The notes beneath the pieces are model-generated. The model saw only the letters and a program-made list of their open reading frames with translations, was not told the origin of the DNA and did not search any database. Below, piece by piece: positions 36,197 to 50,600 of a DNA stretch of 64,000 nt. The DNA is taken from positions 9,300,001 through 9,364,000 of the forward strand of contig OZ176051.1 in NCBI GenBank assembly GCA_964247055.1. Reading direction: 5' to 3'. The translations under genes were made by a program, and so were the position numbers. Positions within the stretch are counted from its first letter, which is position 1. The number at the start of each line of letters is the position of its first letter. The DNA comes from Paragordius varius (taxonomy: Eukaryota > Nematomorpha).

Positions 36197-36940
36197 GATA
36201 AAAAAATGTGGATTATTATAGTGATTATGATTTTAGCCCTTACTCGTAATTTCAAAGTTACAGTTTTATGGTAGGTCGCTACATCTGAAAATGACGATTG
36301 TGCACATTTTGTTGAATAATTTTTTGGTGAAAGTTCAATGATCCATTCCAAAAAATATCATTTTGACCGAACCAAGTTTTTTTCGAAGAAGATCGTTTTT
36401 AAAATTTAATTTATGGCAAAATTTTGATGGATCGTACTTCATGCTGGCATTTTTGCGTTAACTGTAACAGAAATAGCCCATTTTATAAAAATGATAAAAT
36501 TTAGGACTTTTAGAACCCACATCTAAAAATTTAATATTTTAATTTTATTGATTTGCTTTTTATATGTGGTTTATGATATATTTTACTGATTTTTTAGAGT
36601 GAACATGTACCTTTAAAGAAAAAAATCTCAAAAAAACATCCACAAATTTTGCCATTTTCTGGTATGTAGTACATACCACAAATTTTAAATAATTTTCGTA
36701 AAACTCATAGCGTCTAAAACCAAAAGCACCATTATAACCCTAATTCTTATCAGGAACTTGATTTAAATATATATATATATATATATATATATAATAATTA
36801 TATATGTATAAAGTATATGACAGTAAATTAACGTTGTTTTATTAATGTCTATTAAAAAATTATATTGGGCTTACTTTGAAGATGATAAATATCACTTTCG
36901 TACACATCGGAAATATATTTCAAATATTAGTTTTCAAATT
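34984..36940. other. Intergenic sequence
   Basis: AT-rich, with two (TA)n tracts (36,170-36,195 and 36,767-36,792). I see no gene or recognisable element. Confidence 0.4.
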
Positions 36941-37940
36941 ATGGGTGAGGTGATAAAAAAGTCGCATTTGACCTATAAGCCAAGCGTGGCAAGTTCAAGA
37001 TTACTTAAGCCAGCAAGTGTACACTTGAAGATCGGTGATAAAAAAACACTTAAGTCAAGTCTTTTGCTTATGAATGTAACATTTTTTTCCACCCAATTCG
37101 AATTTTATGGAAACTTTTTTGATCATTTTCAGCCAAAATTTATGAAATAAGCACTAAAAAATAAACAATTAATACAATATGCATTTATTGAAGTTTTTCA
37201 AACTCACTGGCACGTATCTTATTTAATATTATAGAGTTTTTAAATTTTAAGCCTGTCAATAGTTTTTAGATTAATGAAACCGTTCGCCCTTAAAACACCT
37301 TCCATTATTTTACCACACTACTTTTTTTGTTTGGAGTCCAGTTGCGAATATAATGGGAAGTTCATACAATATAACCTATTATTATTTTTAATTGATTATC
37401 AACATTACATTCGAAATAAATTCTTTACATTAGTTAATAGTGAAGTAACCTTTAGCGTTTAATAAACAAAGATTTGAAATTTTGTAAGAATAATTAATAT
37501 TAAAAAATTTTCGAGAATCAAACTTTTTGGCTTTCACGAAATAGATAAATTTAGCATATTTTTATAAGCCATGATTAGCATTTTAAAAAAATTTATTCAC
37601 TTCTGTATCCACCCAATGAATAGATAAATTAACCAATATTTATCAAATTACCAATTTATAGCATTAACAAAGGTTTGAATTACTTATAAAACCTAAATTT
37701 TATACATAAATAGTTTCCAAAATAATTTTATTCATATTTTTAAATCTGTCAAGTGTGCCCTGCACCACACTTGCAAAATCTATAAGTTTTACTTGATCAT
37801 ATGATTTTTTATCACCTCTGCATCAAGTTTTCTTGCTTGACTTAAGTCGTGTAATAAAAATTTTTTTATCACATGAAAGTGAGCTATGACTTGAAAAACT
37901 TGCGAGTCAAGCCAAAAAAAATTTATCACCCCACCCTATA
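36941..37940. mobile_element. ~1 kb inverted-repeat element (GGGTGAGGTGATAAA ends)
   Basis: Left end GGGTGAGGTGATAAAAAAGT and right end TTTATCACCCCACCCTATA are inverted copies with one mismatch. Further inverted blocks lie inside (GATCGGTGATAAAAAA near 37,030 against TTTTTTATCACCTCTG near 37,806). The two short plus-strand open frames inside (36,845-37,150; 37,274-37,462) show no transposase features. Probably a non-autonomous DNA transposon. Confidence 0.7.
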
Positions 37941-38866
37941 TGTTAACATATCTGAACCTTGAAGCTTAAAATGCGGTCAATAGTTGTATCCATTTCAATA
38001 ATTCGAATATAAGTAGGTTAGAGATATATTTTATCCGAAAAATATTATTTTAAACAGTTCATCAACATGTGTTTTAGCAGTGCAGGTCCGGGATTTTAAT
38101 AATAACGGGTGAGATAGCAAAAACATACAATATACTAGTAATAAATAATGGTTATGAAAGGTGGTTTATGAAAAACGTTTATTTATCAAGAATAAGCATG
38201 ATTGGTCTATAACGCAATATTAAAATATGTTCAATGGTAGGAAGACAACAAGAAATTTAGGGTACTTGTTGAAATTTATGATGGTTAACCAACTAATAAT
38301 TGAAGAATGACCCAATATAAATTAAAAGCAAACGATAATAAAATTTTTAGGTTCTTAGATACTAAGTTATAATATTTTAGGTGCTAACTGATTGATTGGA
38401 GAATAGTCCAATATCTTGAATCAAAGTTATAATTTTAATTCTTTGTTGAAAGTTAATAGTTATACGATTAAATGTTATTGGACAATATCTCAATATTCTA
38501 AATTGAAAATAAAATATAATATAATTGTTAATTCTTGGACAAATGATTAATATTAGTTTAAGTGATTGATGATTGTAGAATGGTTGATATTTAAAAAAAA
38601 GTAAAAAAAATATAATTTTTAATTCCTTTGATTGTAAGTTGTAGAGTGTTAAATTATTGATGATTGTAGAGCGGTGGCCTATATTCTTTCATAAAATAAT
38701 TAATGTTAACTGATAGATGATTATAAAATGGCTATTAGAATTAAAAGAAATTATTTTATATTTCTTATAAATTAATTTAAAAAACATTAAAGATTTATTT
38801 TTAATATGCTTTATATATTCGAATATATTTAATGGGTCATTGTCATAAATCAAGTTATTACGATAT

Positions 38867-40634
38867 TCAAATTCCCATAAATTTATAATATATTGTAGCT
38901 AAATATCGTGTGCCAATTATTAAGATAAAATATCCAGATATTGTAGACGTAACTGGATCAATGTCATTATTTTTTATCTTTTCATTTACATCGTAACGCA
39001 TCTGAGACAAGACAACGGTAGCTATAATTACAGTGCTTATACCAAAGAATACCATACCAAACTATAGAGAAATAGATATGTAAGTTAACTACATTTTGTA
39101 TATATTAAAGAAGCAAAATTAATTTTATTGATATATACCATTTATAATTCAAATTCACCCTTGAACAATTTAAATTCACCCTAAAAATAACTCTGTTTTC
39201 GTGCTGAACCCAACTCATGATTAATATGAAATATATATCTTTATGGCATATTTTATTATTTTTTCAGTATTTTTTAATTCAAAGCATAATTATAATATAA
39301 GTAATTTTTTAAAAAACATTTAATTCATTTTAGGATGAATTCAAATTATTCGAGGGTGTTGAATTTTTCAAGGGTGATTTTGAAGTGTAAATGGTATATA
39401 TATACTGTGTGCAAAAAAGAGGGTCATTTTGATTTAACGAAAAAATTTTTTTTTAGATAGCTTACGACCAGCGTATTCATTTGCCGCAAAAAACCATATT
39501 TGTTGACAACCTAGTTTTTAAAATATTGAGAGAAAATCGAAATCGGGCAAAAGTGAAAATTAAGGATAATTAAGGATAATTCAAAAAATAATGATAAAAT
39601 CTGAAATATTATCGTTTATTATCATTTTAGGAGATATTTTTAATATAAATAGACTAAAATCATATAGTTAGGGTTTCTATAAAATTTTAGCTCAAAATAG
39701 CGTTTTTCTTTTATCACACTTAAAAGACAAAAAAATTTAATGAAACGATATTAAAATAATTTTTTCAATTATTAACTACCTAAAGTCACTATTAAAATCT
39801 TTACATTCATATTTTATTCAGGAGTATAAACTTCTACATCAAAATAGAACCAAAAATATTGTTTTTTATTTTTGCATTTTTTTGTCATCTGGTTTATGAG
39901 TGTATAAAAAATTTATACTGTTTATTTTGGATTCTTACCTGATAAGGAATTAATTATTAAGTATATAATTTATGCAAAATAGGATTGAAAATGTGGAATA
40001 TCAACCAATCCTTACAATATCCTGTAACAAGTCTGTTTATGACAAATTAATATTTGTATTGGGATTTTTACGGATTGTTGGTTCATATTTCACTAATTTT
40101 CAAACCTATCTTGCATAAATTATATACTTAATAATTCCCACTTATGTAAGAATCCAAAATTATACACTCATAAACCAGATGACAAAAAAATGCAAAAATA
40201 AAAAACAATATTTTTGGTTTTATTTTGATATAGAAGTTTATTTTCCTGAATATGATATGAATGTAAAGATTTTAATAGTGAGTTCAGGCAGTAAATAATT
40301 AAAAAAAATTATTTTAATATAGTTTATTTAAATTTTTTTGTCTTTTTGTGTGATAAAAGAAAAACGCCATCTTTTGACCTAACCCTAACTTTATGATTTA
40401 AGGCTATTTATATATTGAAAATATGTCCTAAATGACAATAAACTATAATATCTCAAATTTTAGCATTATTTATGAATTATCCTCAATTTTCAATTTTTAC
40501 CCGATTTCGATTTTTCTTAATATTTCAAAAACTAGGTTGTTATCAAATAAAAAATTTTGCGGCAAATGAATACGCTCGTTATAAGCTATCTCATGAAAAA
40601 AAATTTCTTTGTTAAAAATTTTTTGCACACAGTG

Positions 40635-40681
<47 letters not shown>

Positions 40682-41665
40682 TTACATCATTATATTATTA
40701 CCCTATTTCTCAATCTACATAACGAGGATTTTAATGTAAAGTGATAATTTTCAGGTGTAAGGTTTTCTTTAAGTTTTTTTATCCAAAATATTTTTTCCTT
40801 TAAGCTAATTGTAACATTATGAAACTCTTCTAATTTGGGTTGCAACATCCATGCGTTTTCCGACCATTTCGGAGGGATCGTGAATGTGTTATCTAAAACA
40901 CAGCATAAAGCATAGTATTAAATACTTTTTATGATTGACGCTTTTTTGAATGAAGATAAAAACTTTTTGTAAATGCACAATTTACGACGAATTTAAAATA
41001 TTATCAAAAAATATTTTCTAAAACAAAATGTAATTAAATTCCAATATATATTCCTTTTTTAACCATGAGAGACTATTTTCGTTGATTTTTTCATATACTA
41101 TAATGTAGGAATCTTTTTTGCTTATCTTTGCAAAAATAATTTGCACCAGTTATCACAATTAAAAATTGTCTCTAATTTTAAAAGAATAATTTAATGCTAG
41201 GGATTAATCACATATTGAGGAATTAATTATGATGATGAAGAGTTGGCCAAAATACTGATCATGCTTAGAAGCAAATTAAAAGGATAATACTTATCGATTA
41301 TTATTATTATTATTATAAAATTTAACACTCACCAGGGGTGTCAAACACGCGGCCTCCAAAATATTTATGAAGCCCTGTGAAAAATTTTAAATACAAAATC
41401 CTACGAAACTAAAAAAAATTAATTACCTCAAACAAATTTTCTGAATAAATTTTCCGAATTTCGTCAATGAACAAGCAAAATACTTTATATGTAGAGTCTT
41501 AGGTCTATATTCTAATTATTTATCAATCCCCATATATTTTCTAAATGTGGCCAGTCGGATTTAATCCAACTCGAAGCCATTTGTGTTTGACACACCTGTT
41601 CTAAACGATAGGCTAATAATAAATTATTAATTACTTTTGTATTTTTCCGTTTCTCCAGTATTATT
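38867..41665 (-). CDS. CHS: Chitin synthase exons 13-15: post-catalytic linker and last two TM helices
   Basis: Exon 13 is a 31-nt micro-exon (41665-41635, NNTGETEKYK) whose phase (0 in, 1 out) is exactly what joins WGTRE to exon 14. Exon 14 (40892-40702) reads KEKIFWIKKLKENLTPENYH and LCRLRNR, matching the FW...L..YL.P...LRD segment after the coiled-coil in animal chitin synthases. Exon 15 gives two hydrophobic helices (MVFFGISTVIIATVVL and GYFILIIGTRYLATIYY) around a short polar loop, then TGA at 38867-38869. An AATAAA lies about 70 nt further on (38,794-38,799, minus strand). Confidence 0.92.
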
Positions 41666-44600
41666 CTATATATAAATATAATGAAATTAAGTTATAGTAA
41701 CGAGAACTATTATTTGTCATTTAGCTATTTAAATCAGGGTTGCCGAAACCGCATGAACCCGGTTCCTGAGATTTAAATAAGAACCGGTTCCATTGGGATG
41801 GAACCGACGCGGTCCCGGTTCCACTTCTCCGGGAACCACCCCGGTTCGATCTACAATTTTTAGGAACCAGCCCGGTTCCGGTTCCACCCGTTCAGAACCA
41901 ACCCGATTCCGGTTCCGCCCCCTTGATTACTGGTTCCCATATAATTTTTATTATATTTTATATTTAAATTTGATTGTACTACTACACATTACAACATACT
42001 TCAAACCTAAAATTAAGCACCTAATATTATATTAGCGATACTCTCTAAATTATGGTTTGGCTCTTCTAAAAAGTCATAACATAAGTTTATTTATAACTTA
42101 TGTTCGTATATATTCCGTTGAAAGGAATTTTCAACCATTAATTTTCAGATTTGAGAAGCAGTTTGACAAAAGAATTGGTTGGTGCAATGATTTTTTAATT
42201 AAATAAATTTTTTTGCCATACTTAATTTAACTCTCATCTTATACCTTTGGACTTATACATTTTCCTATTTTATTTTTATAATTTGTTTCATTTATTATGC
42301 TACATACATTTGGCATTTTATAAAAAAATTGATAAATCATTTAATTTAAAGTCAGGAACCGAAAATGAAACCGGTTCTAAATGTAAAAAACCGGTTCCGG
42401 AACCGTTAAATTTTTAACGAACCAAGCCGGTTCCGGTTCCATTTGTTTAGGAGCCACCCCGGCTCCGGTTCCAAAATCCAAGGAACCACCCGGTTCTATT
42501 TTCAATTCTTAAAAACCAACGCGGCTCGGGTTCCATTGATCAGGAAGGGACCCGGTCCCGGCTCCACTCTTTTTGAACCGGTTTCAAGCCCTGATTTAAA
42601 TGGTTAATAAGAAAGCGCTGATATATATGAAAATTTTAACTTTGATTAGTTTAATTTTAAATCACTTTATTTTTTTCTCTATCGTATTAATTAATATAAT
42701 TAATCATAATGAAAAATCATGGATATCAATAGACATATATATTTCCCCTTACATAAATTGCCATTTATAGCTCTGATACTGTATTGTTTTTACATGAAGA
42801 AATTAACAATATAGTGTAAAATCATATTGTTTATTCAATGTTCGGAGAGCTTTTACAAAAGTATTATTTTGCATGCTTTCAAGTAATAATCTTGACTGCG
42901 AATGCTACATACAATATTAAAAAACTAGCATTGTACTTTAACTCATACTGTATTTATGGATCAGCTTGCCTAATAATTTAAAGTAAGGAGGATTCGTTAA
43001 AATAAACCGACACGAATGTAAGCGCTAAAGGATTTGTATAAAATACAAAATAATTTCCGTAAAAAGAATTTTAATGTAAAAACATTATGGAAATTAAATT
43101 TGCACAGGGCCGCTAATTCTATTACCTAGGATAAATAATTTAAAGTTAATAAGAGAAAAAAATATTACCAATAATAAAATAGTAAAAATTAAATTCGATT
43201 TATTTAATAAAAATTTAAAATTATTAATTTTCGAGTGATATAGTTCACTCTTTGTCAAAAAAATTGAATGAAATGGTAGATTTCTAAGGCTTATATAGGT
43301 GCGGGAAAAGGTAATTGATGGAAAAAACGAGTAAAAATAAGATTATACTGGAAAAAATCGATTACCCTTTAATAACTTTGTTAAATTGTGGAATGATGTT
43401 TAATAATTTATATGTACAATAATTATGATAGCGTAGTCCCTGATTGCCGACAACAATAAGCGATGGTCTCTGTTTAGACTAGCTTTGCGTTTCTTAATTT
43501 TATTGCTTCACGTATGTGACGCTTAATTGGGTTATCGATGTTTCTTGATTATTTCTGTTTTTATTTGGTGATTTTTTGTGCATATATGTTCTGATAGACC
43601 AGAAGGTGGTTTATTATTGCGAAATGAGTTTTGTTCATTGAGTCTGGTGCTGGTGCTTCTTCAACACGTGGCTTGTGATTGATTAATTTAGACATTTTGG
43701 TTTTCAAACTGTACGAATATTAATTTATTTAAATTTTTAAATAAACAAGATGTGGGGAGGTAAATTCATTGTTATTATTATAATGGTTTGGAGTGAAGTG
43801 TATTCAATAAAAAAGTTTGGAAGTGTAGCCATTTTGTATGAAAGATTGTTTAAAAAATTATTACTCAGTTTGGACTATAAATCGCAGATGCCATATGCTC
43901 TGTGGATGAGGGTTCGGATTACAGATTGTTTTTGTGCAGGTTGGTGGTGCGAGAACGTGTTGTGGTACAAATTGGCGTGTGTTGGTTTGCGGTAGACTAT
44001 GTGATTGAATTTGCTGTCTGGTTTGTCAGCATTGTATCTAGGAAACTATTGAAAAATTATTATCTTCCAATGTAAATTTAATGTTTTTATTTAAACTATT
44101 TATATGATTGTAAAATTGCATACCTTTGTCCTCCTTACCATATGACAGAGACATCCGTATCTGAGCCAAATAGTGGGGAGGAATACCGTTGTATTAATAA
44201 CCTTTTCAAAACTTTCCATAAAAATATCTGCGAGAATTGGAAAAATGCTAGAGCCCATGGGGGTGCCATTTTTTTATAGGTAAAATTGGTTGTTAAGACA
44301 AAAAAGGTATTATGAAGACAGATGCGGGTTAGTTTTGGGATATGAGGACGTAAGCCCTTATTAGTTAAATCGCTTATAAGTTTTAGAAATTCTAATCTGG
44401 GGACTATAGTGAGAAGTGATTCAACATCGAAAGATACTAATAGATCAGTCTGATTGATTGGAATGTTTTTAACTTTGTTGGTGAAATCCACACTATATTG
44501 AACGTATGATTCTGTTTTTTGGCAAAGGGTTTGAGAAGTTAAAAGTTTATCTGTAGAAGAATTGATGTTGCTTACTATGGTCGTAAAGGTATCCATGTAC

Positions 44601-47600
44601 CTTGGGGTGTCCATAAATCCGAGGTGCTATTGTAAATTTTGGTGTAGATGCGGTCTTTTCCTAGGGAATAAGAGAGGATTCTTTTATGGCCTTTTTATAT
44701 GTTTATTCTATTTTGGGCCTTTTTGATAACAGAATAATCATAAATTATCAATAAGTCGTTCATTTTATTGATATATAAGTGTTTGTTCATGATAGGAGTT
44801 GAGTTGCCTTTATCAGCTGGCAGGATAACAAGGTCTGGCCATAAATGAATCCTCTCTTACTCCCCAGGAAAAGGCTGCATCTACACTAAATTTTACAATA
44901 CCACCTCGGATTTATGGACTCTCCAAGGTACATAAATCTGGGATACCTTTACGACCAATAGTATGCAACATCAATTCTCCTACACATAAACTTTCCAAAC
45001 AACTTCTCAAATATCTCAAACCCTTTGCTAATAAAACAGAATCACACCCTCAAAATAGTGTTGATTTCATCAAGATAATAAACATTCAAATCAATGAGAC
45101 TGATCTGCTAGTATCTTTCGATGTTGAATCACGTTAAAGTACCCGAATTAGTTTTAAAACTTAAAACGATTTAACTAATAGAGGCTTAAATCCGGATAAC
45201 ACAAAACTAACCCGCATCTATCTTTATAATACCTTTTTTGTCTTTAACAACCAATTTTACCTACAAAACAATGGCACCCCTATGGGCTCTAGCATTTCTC
45301 CAATTCTCGCAGACATTATTATGGAAAGTTTTGAAAAACTTACATATGATACTCGGTATTCCTCCCCACTATTTGGCTCAGATACCTAGATGATGTCTTT
45401 GTCATAAGGCCACACTGAGAAGAAAGATTATGCAATTTTTAAGATCATAAAAATAGTTTAAATAAAAACATTAAATTTATAATGGAATATGATAATGTTT
45501 CAATGAATTCCCTAGATACAATGCATAAATTAATCAATCACATCAAACAAAGTTTCAATCTCACGTCATTGATTACCGGAAATATATCAAACCACGTGTT
45601 CCTGTGACCAAATATATATAGGAGAAACTGGAAGCAGCATCAGCACAAGACTCAATAAACAAAACTCATATTTTCGCAATATAAACCACCTTCTGGTCTA
45701 TCAGAACATATATGCACAGAAAATCACCAAATAATAAAAACAGAGGTAATCACGATAAGAAACGCAAAGCTAGTCTAAACAGATACAATGGCTTATTGTT
45801 GTCGTCAATCTGGTACTATGCATCATTATAATTATTATATACTTATTACACATTATTTTTTGCACAGTTTAACAAAGTTATTGTAAGAATGATCGATTTT
45901 TCAGTATAATCTTGTATTTACTGGTTTTATTAATCAATTACCTTCCCCGCACCTATATAAGGATTAAAAATCTACCATTTCACACAATTTTTATTTGACA
46001 AAAAGTGAACTATATCATTCGAAAATTAATAATTTTAATTTTTATTAAATAAATCGCATTTAGTCTTTACTATTTTATTATATGATTTATTTTGCACTTA
46101 ATTTAAAGATTATCCTATAACACGGAGTATATAAATAATATATATTTACAACAATTATAAATATTATAATAAAATTATAAGGCTAGAATCCGCAACATCG
46201 AATTTTTAGAAAAGTATTTTTATTATATTTTTAATGCTTCGATGTTTCCGCATGGGTCAAACATAAAATAGCTGCGAAATTCGATAAAATTCGAATTTTA
46301 TGAAAAATGCTTTCATCATTGATTTGTAAATAAAAATTTGAATTTTAGTGTTCGATGTTTAAAAATGTTAGTCGATTCAATTAAATGGATTTCAAAATGC
46401 GCGACTTCCAACACTATCTAAAAAATATAATTAATACTAATATGTTTTTTTTTCAAATTAAATTTTAAATATATTTAGATTTGGTGCAAGCTTCTAACAA
46501 AACCATAATTTAACTGAAAAATTATATTTTTAGTAATTTACAAAAAAGTCAATGCTCGTAGCCTTAAAAATGGGCAATGCGAATCACGATATATGTTTCA
46601 ACCAAAATTGTGTGGTTGCATATTTTTGTTAATTGAATATTTTTCAAATAATCTACTTCACGTGTCCCCCAAAACACATGATTGATGGTTAAATAGATGT
46701 ACAACGGTAGGCTTATAAATGTTGATGGAGCTAAAAGGATGTATATTGGTGCTAAAAATAAAAAATGGGCTTCCATTCTATTGTAATAGGCCGCTGTAAC
46801 AAAAATTAGTATTAGGCCCCCCAGCAGTAACCAATCATCAATGAATTCCTTTGAATCACCTTCAGCATGTGAGGTAAAAATTGGAATGCATATAGTATAA
46901 AGGTATGAGGACATAATAAACCCATAAATCCAAGCCAGAAATTCAGCATAATATAGCTATCCACACAAAATAAATAGAATATAAATAATTGAAGGAAAAG
47001 AGTGGTATCAATCAATTTTTTTACTATTCTTAACCTGAATATTTATCGCCATTTTCAGACATATTACGATATTTGTTAGAATCGGTATTAATAATGTGAT
47101 AATAGCCATCCCAAAATTTAAATTAAATGCAGTTACTAGAGCATGTGTCAGGATTAAAAACATAATTGAAGGACAAACTAACTGGTGAACTATTGTAAAT
47201 ATCTAAAAAAATAAAAAAATAAAATGATGTATTTTAAACATAAATATTACTATTAACCGTAAATAAAAAATACCGAATCAATCAAATTTTGCATATTAAA
47301 AATTATTATAGAGAGATAACACCAAATGATTCGTTGGTTAAAAAAATTGCATCATAGCTAAATATTAAGCCAAAATTTATCGAACATTTTAAGCGGTAAA
47401 CATATGGACATTTTGTCGTCGATTTTCAAAAGAAATATGCTTTCTAAGATCAAGTAATTCGGATTTATCGAGGGATTAGTTTAATTGTAGTTGACGAAAA
47501 TGTGCAAAAGCTGTACTTCAATGCTTATAATTGGTTATTTTAGTAATATTTAAAGGTAGCCCATGGGTTTCGTATTAAATATAATGAAATTGTTTACAAT

Positions 47601-50600
47601 TGAATATTATTGCCATATTCCGATAATTATTTTAACGACCATTAGCGAAATTATATATTTTTTGTAAATGAGGATCCTTAGTTAAATTAATTTCAGCATA
47701 TGTGACTAATAATATTTTTTCCCATTTGATATTTTAGTCTTATACTTTGGTATTATATTTATTATATGATCAATCAGATTAAATTAACATCTGCACCAAA
47801 AACATTAATGCATCATTTAATAATAGCTTAATGTGATATTTGCTTTTAAACATACCGCTTTCTACTTTGGTAAGGATATAAATATACCACATAAAATTCA
47901 TCACCCTTAAAGAATTTAAATTCCCCCTTGACTTTGAACAATCAAATTTACCCTCGAACAATTGAAATTCACTTTAAAATAAATTGAGTGTTTTTAGGAT
48001 TTAAAACTTATATTTTTTTATATATCTGAAAAATGAAATTTTCTTAAAAATTAAAATAATACTGAAAAAATAATAAACTATGCCATAAAGATATATTTTT
48101 TATTAACAATGAGTTTATATTAGTTCGAAAACACATAAAATATTTTTACGGTGAATTTGAAAAGGGTGTTGAACTGTAAATGTTATATAATGATGTGATA
48201 ATATTATTATTGATATTTCTTAAATGAGATTCTTAAGATTATTGAGTCTAACACAATCAAACCAAGTCCCTCTTTCAATAAAATTTAATGGATGGTTTAA
48301 ACAAGGTTCTAGCAATCAGCTCTTTAATTTGATTTATAGGTATAAAATTTTTCATCACTTTAAAGTGGGAAATTCTTTAAAAAATTTAAATGGCGAATTT
48401 ATAGATATACCGCCACTCGATATTTATGTTTTTGTCATTTTTAACACTATTTATATACTCTAATGAACCGTTTCTATTACATTAATCATTATTCATGAAG
48501 CCTTGATTGTCCAAGGATTTGCCACTGACAATAATCCTTATAACGGTGTTGTTATATTTGAAAATAGGAATATTTTAGGCCTACAAAAAAACGAAACCGA
48601 GCTAAAATATTTTACAAAAATTTATACGATATAAAGCTCTTTATGTGTAGAATAGATAAAAATAACATTTATCTTCCGTCAACTAAATGTTGGCTGAATA
48701 TTAGGAAAAATTCAAACATAATAAATGTATCAGTTTGGCGTTTTCCTATTTGGCCAATATATATTTATAACGTGGTAATCTTAATAAATTTTGATTTAAA
48801 CATATATGATAGTAATATAACCAGATTAACCCTAAAAATATTTTTTCTCGGTTTATATAGTAGTTCCCGAAAACATAAATTACACATTGATTTCCTATTT
48901 ATGTGAAAGGTAACTGAATCATAAACAAAATAATTATATTTTGTTTTAAAAAGGTTTTTGAAAAACAAGTGCATTTAAACCCTAAACTAAAGTAATTAAC
49001 ATAGGTAACAACATACCTGATATAATATACAAACATAAGTAATATTGTTGTTTGGATATTTACGCCTGATAACTGTATCAATAATTTCCCACGTATTAGC
49101 TAACGTTCCTGGTTTCCAACGTCGTTTTTGATTAAAATATTCTGTAAAAGTGTGGGGAATATTAGATTCCACTAAAGCCGTCGGTATTTTTTCCAAATCA
49201 TACCCCAATCGTCTGATCAGCAGGCTAAGATATCTAAATATTATCCGCGACAAAAAGATGTGTCATTTATTATAAAACACCAAAACAATTAAATTTAGCA
49301 CACATTTTAATATATTCCCAGAGGCGCAGCTTGCATTTCGGGCGTCCCGTGCATGAAGACGCCCCCTTACCCCCATGCATTTAAAAAAATAATTAAATTC
49401 AAAGAGTACTCATAAATGGGTGATTTTTTGTGAATTATTTAAAACCTTTTTTTGAAATAAAATTAATTTAAAATCCCGGGCCCCTTCAACTATGGCGCGG
49501 TGTATCAGCCCCCTTCCCCTCTAATTCCTTTAATGTTTTTTATCTCAAAAATGTGTTACGTGCAGAACTCATGATAAAGATTTCAATTGTTTAAATACCC
49601 CTAATAAGGTTTTCAGGATATATATATAGACATGAAAATGATGCATGACTGACAATCCTAATGTTTGATGAATGCTATATATCGTTAAAGTATCATACGA
49701 TAAAATCAAAATAGAGTGATTTTTTTGTGAGCTTCCATTGCGAGCCAACTATTATTAGAATTCGTTGTCCCAACAAGTTACGAGTGAGTAAAGAGGTATA
49801 TTTATAGAAACTTTAATTAAGGTGTTTTATGATTTTATAATTTAGTGACATCTAAAACACAGAATTCGAAAATATACCATTTCCCAGTCTAAATTAACGT
49901 TTTCCCAGTCAATCGAAACATTTTCCCAATCAATCGAAACGTTTTTCCAGTCAATCGAAACGTTATCCCAGTCAATCGAAACATTTTCCCAGTCAATCGA
50001 AACGTTTTCCCAGTCAATAGAAACATTTTCCCAGTCAATAAAAACATTTTCCCAATCAATAAAAACGTTTTTTCAGTCAAAAAAACGGTTTTATTTTTGA
50101 TGGTAAATATCAAAAGAAGACATAAAAATAACTTTCAGCCATTATCAGCGTAATATTAGGATATTCTTTTTATAAAAACACAATCATTGAATGACCATTT
50201 TCCAAGTATATTCCAGGGCGCAATCATTAACTTATTCTTTAAAAATTATATTTTTGGAATTTGAGATGTTTTTAAGATAATGTTTTTTGATTTATTGATA
50301 GTTCGCATTAATATTTGCCGAACGCTTCAAAACAGTTTCTAAATTCAAGTTTTTCCATAAAAGGAAAAAATTTTTAAACAAAATATTTTTTCGATAAAAA
50401 TGTTTTTAAAAAAAAATTAATAAAAAGATAATAGAAAACAGGGGTGTCTAACCAAATGGCTTCGCGGCCGCATTGCTCAAAAAGCACAGCGTTCCGCATT
50501 TGAAATATTTCATTAATAATTTTTCGATTAGAATTAAGACTGTAAAATACAAAAATATAACATTTTTTTTAATTTGTTACAAATTTAATAGACTCATTCA

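Noticed and set aside
36845-37150. 101-codon plus-strand open frame
   Set aside because: It straddles the end of the inverted-repeat element at 36,941 and has no recognisable domain, so it is probably chance.
41793-42035. 80-codon open frame starting MGWNRRGPGSTSPG
   Set aside because: Generated by GGTTCC repeats inside a hAT MITE.
49876-50085. Short regular repeats considered as a CRISPR-like array
   Set aside because: Units are contiguous with no unique spacers, and the context is an animal intron within a MITE.
49889-50113. 74-codon open frame with LTGKMFLLTGKTF repeats
   Set aside because: The apparent protein repeat is only the 21-bp subterminal array of a MITE read in frame; no start context or splice support.
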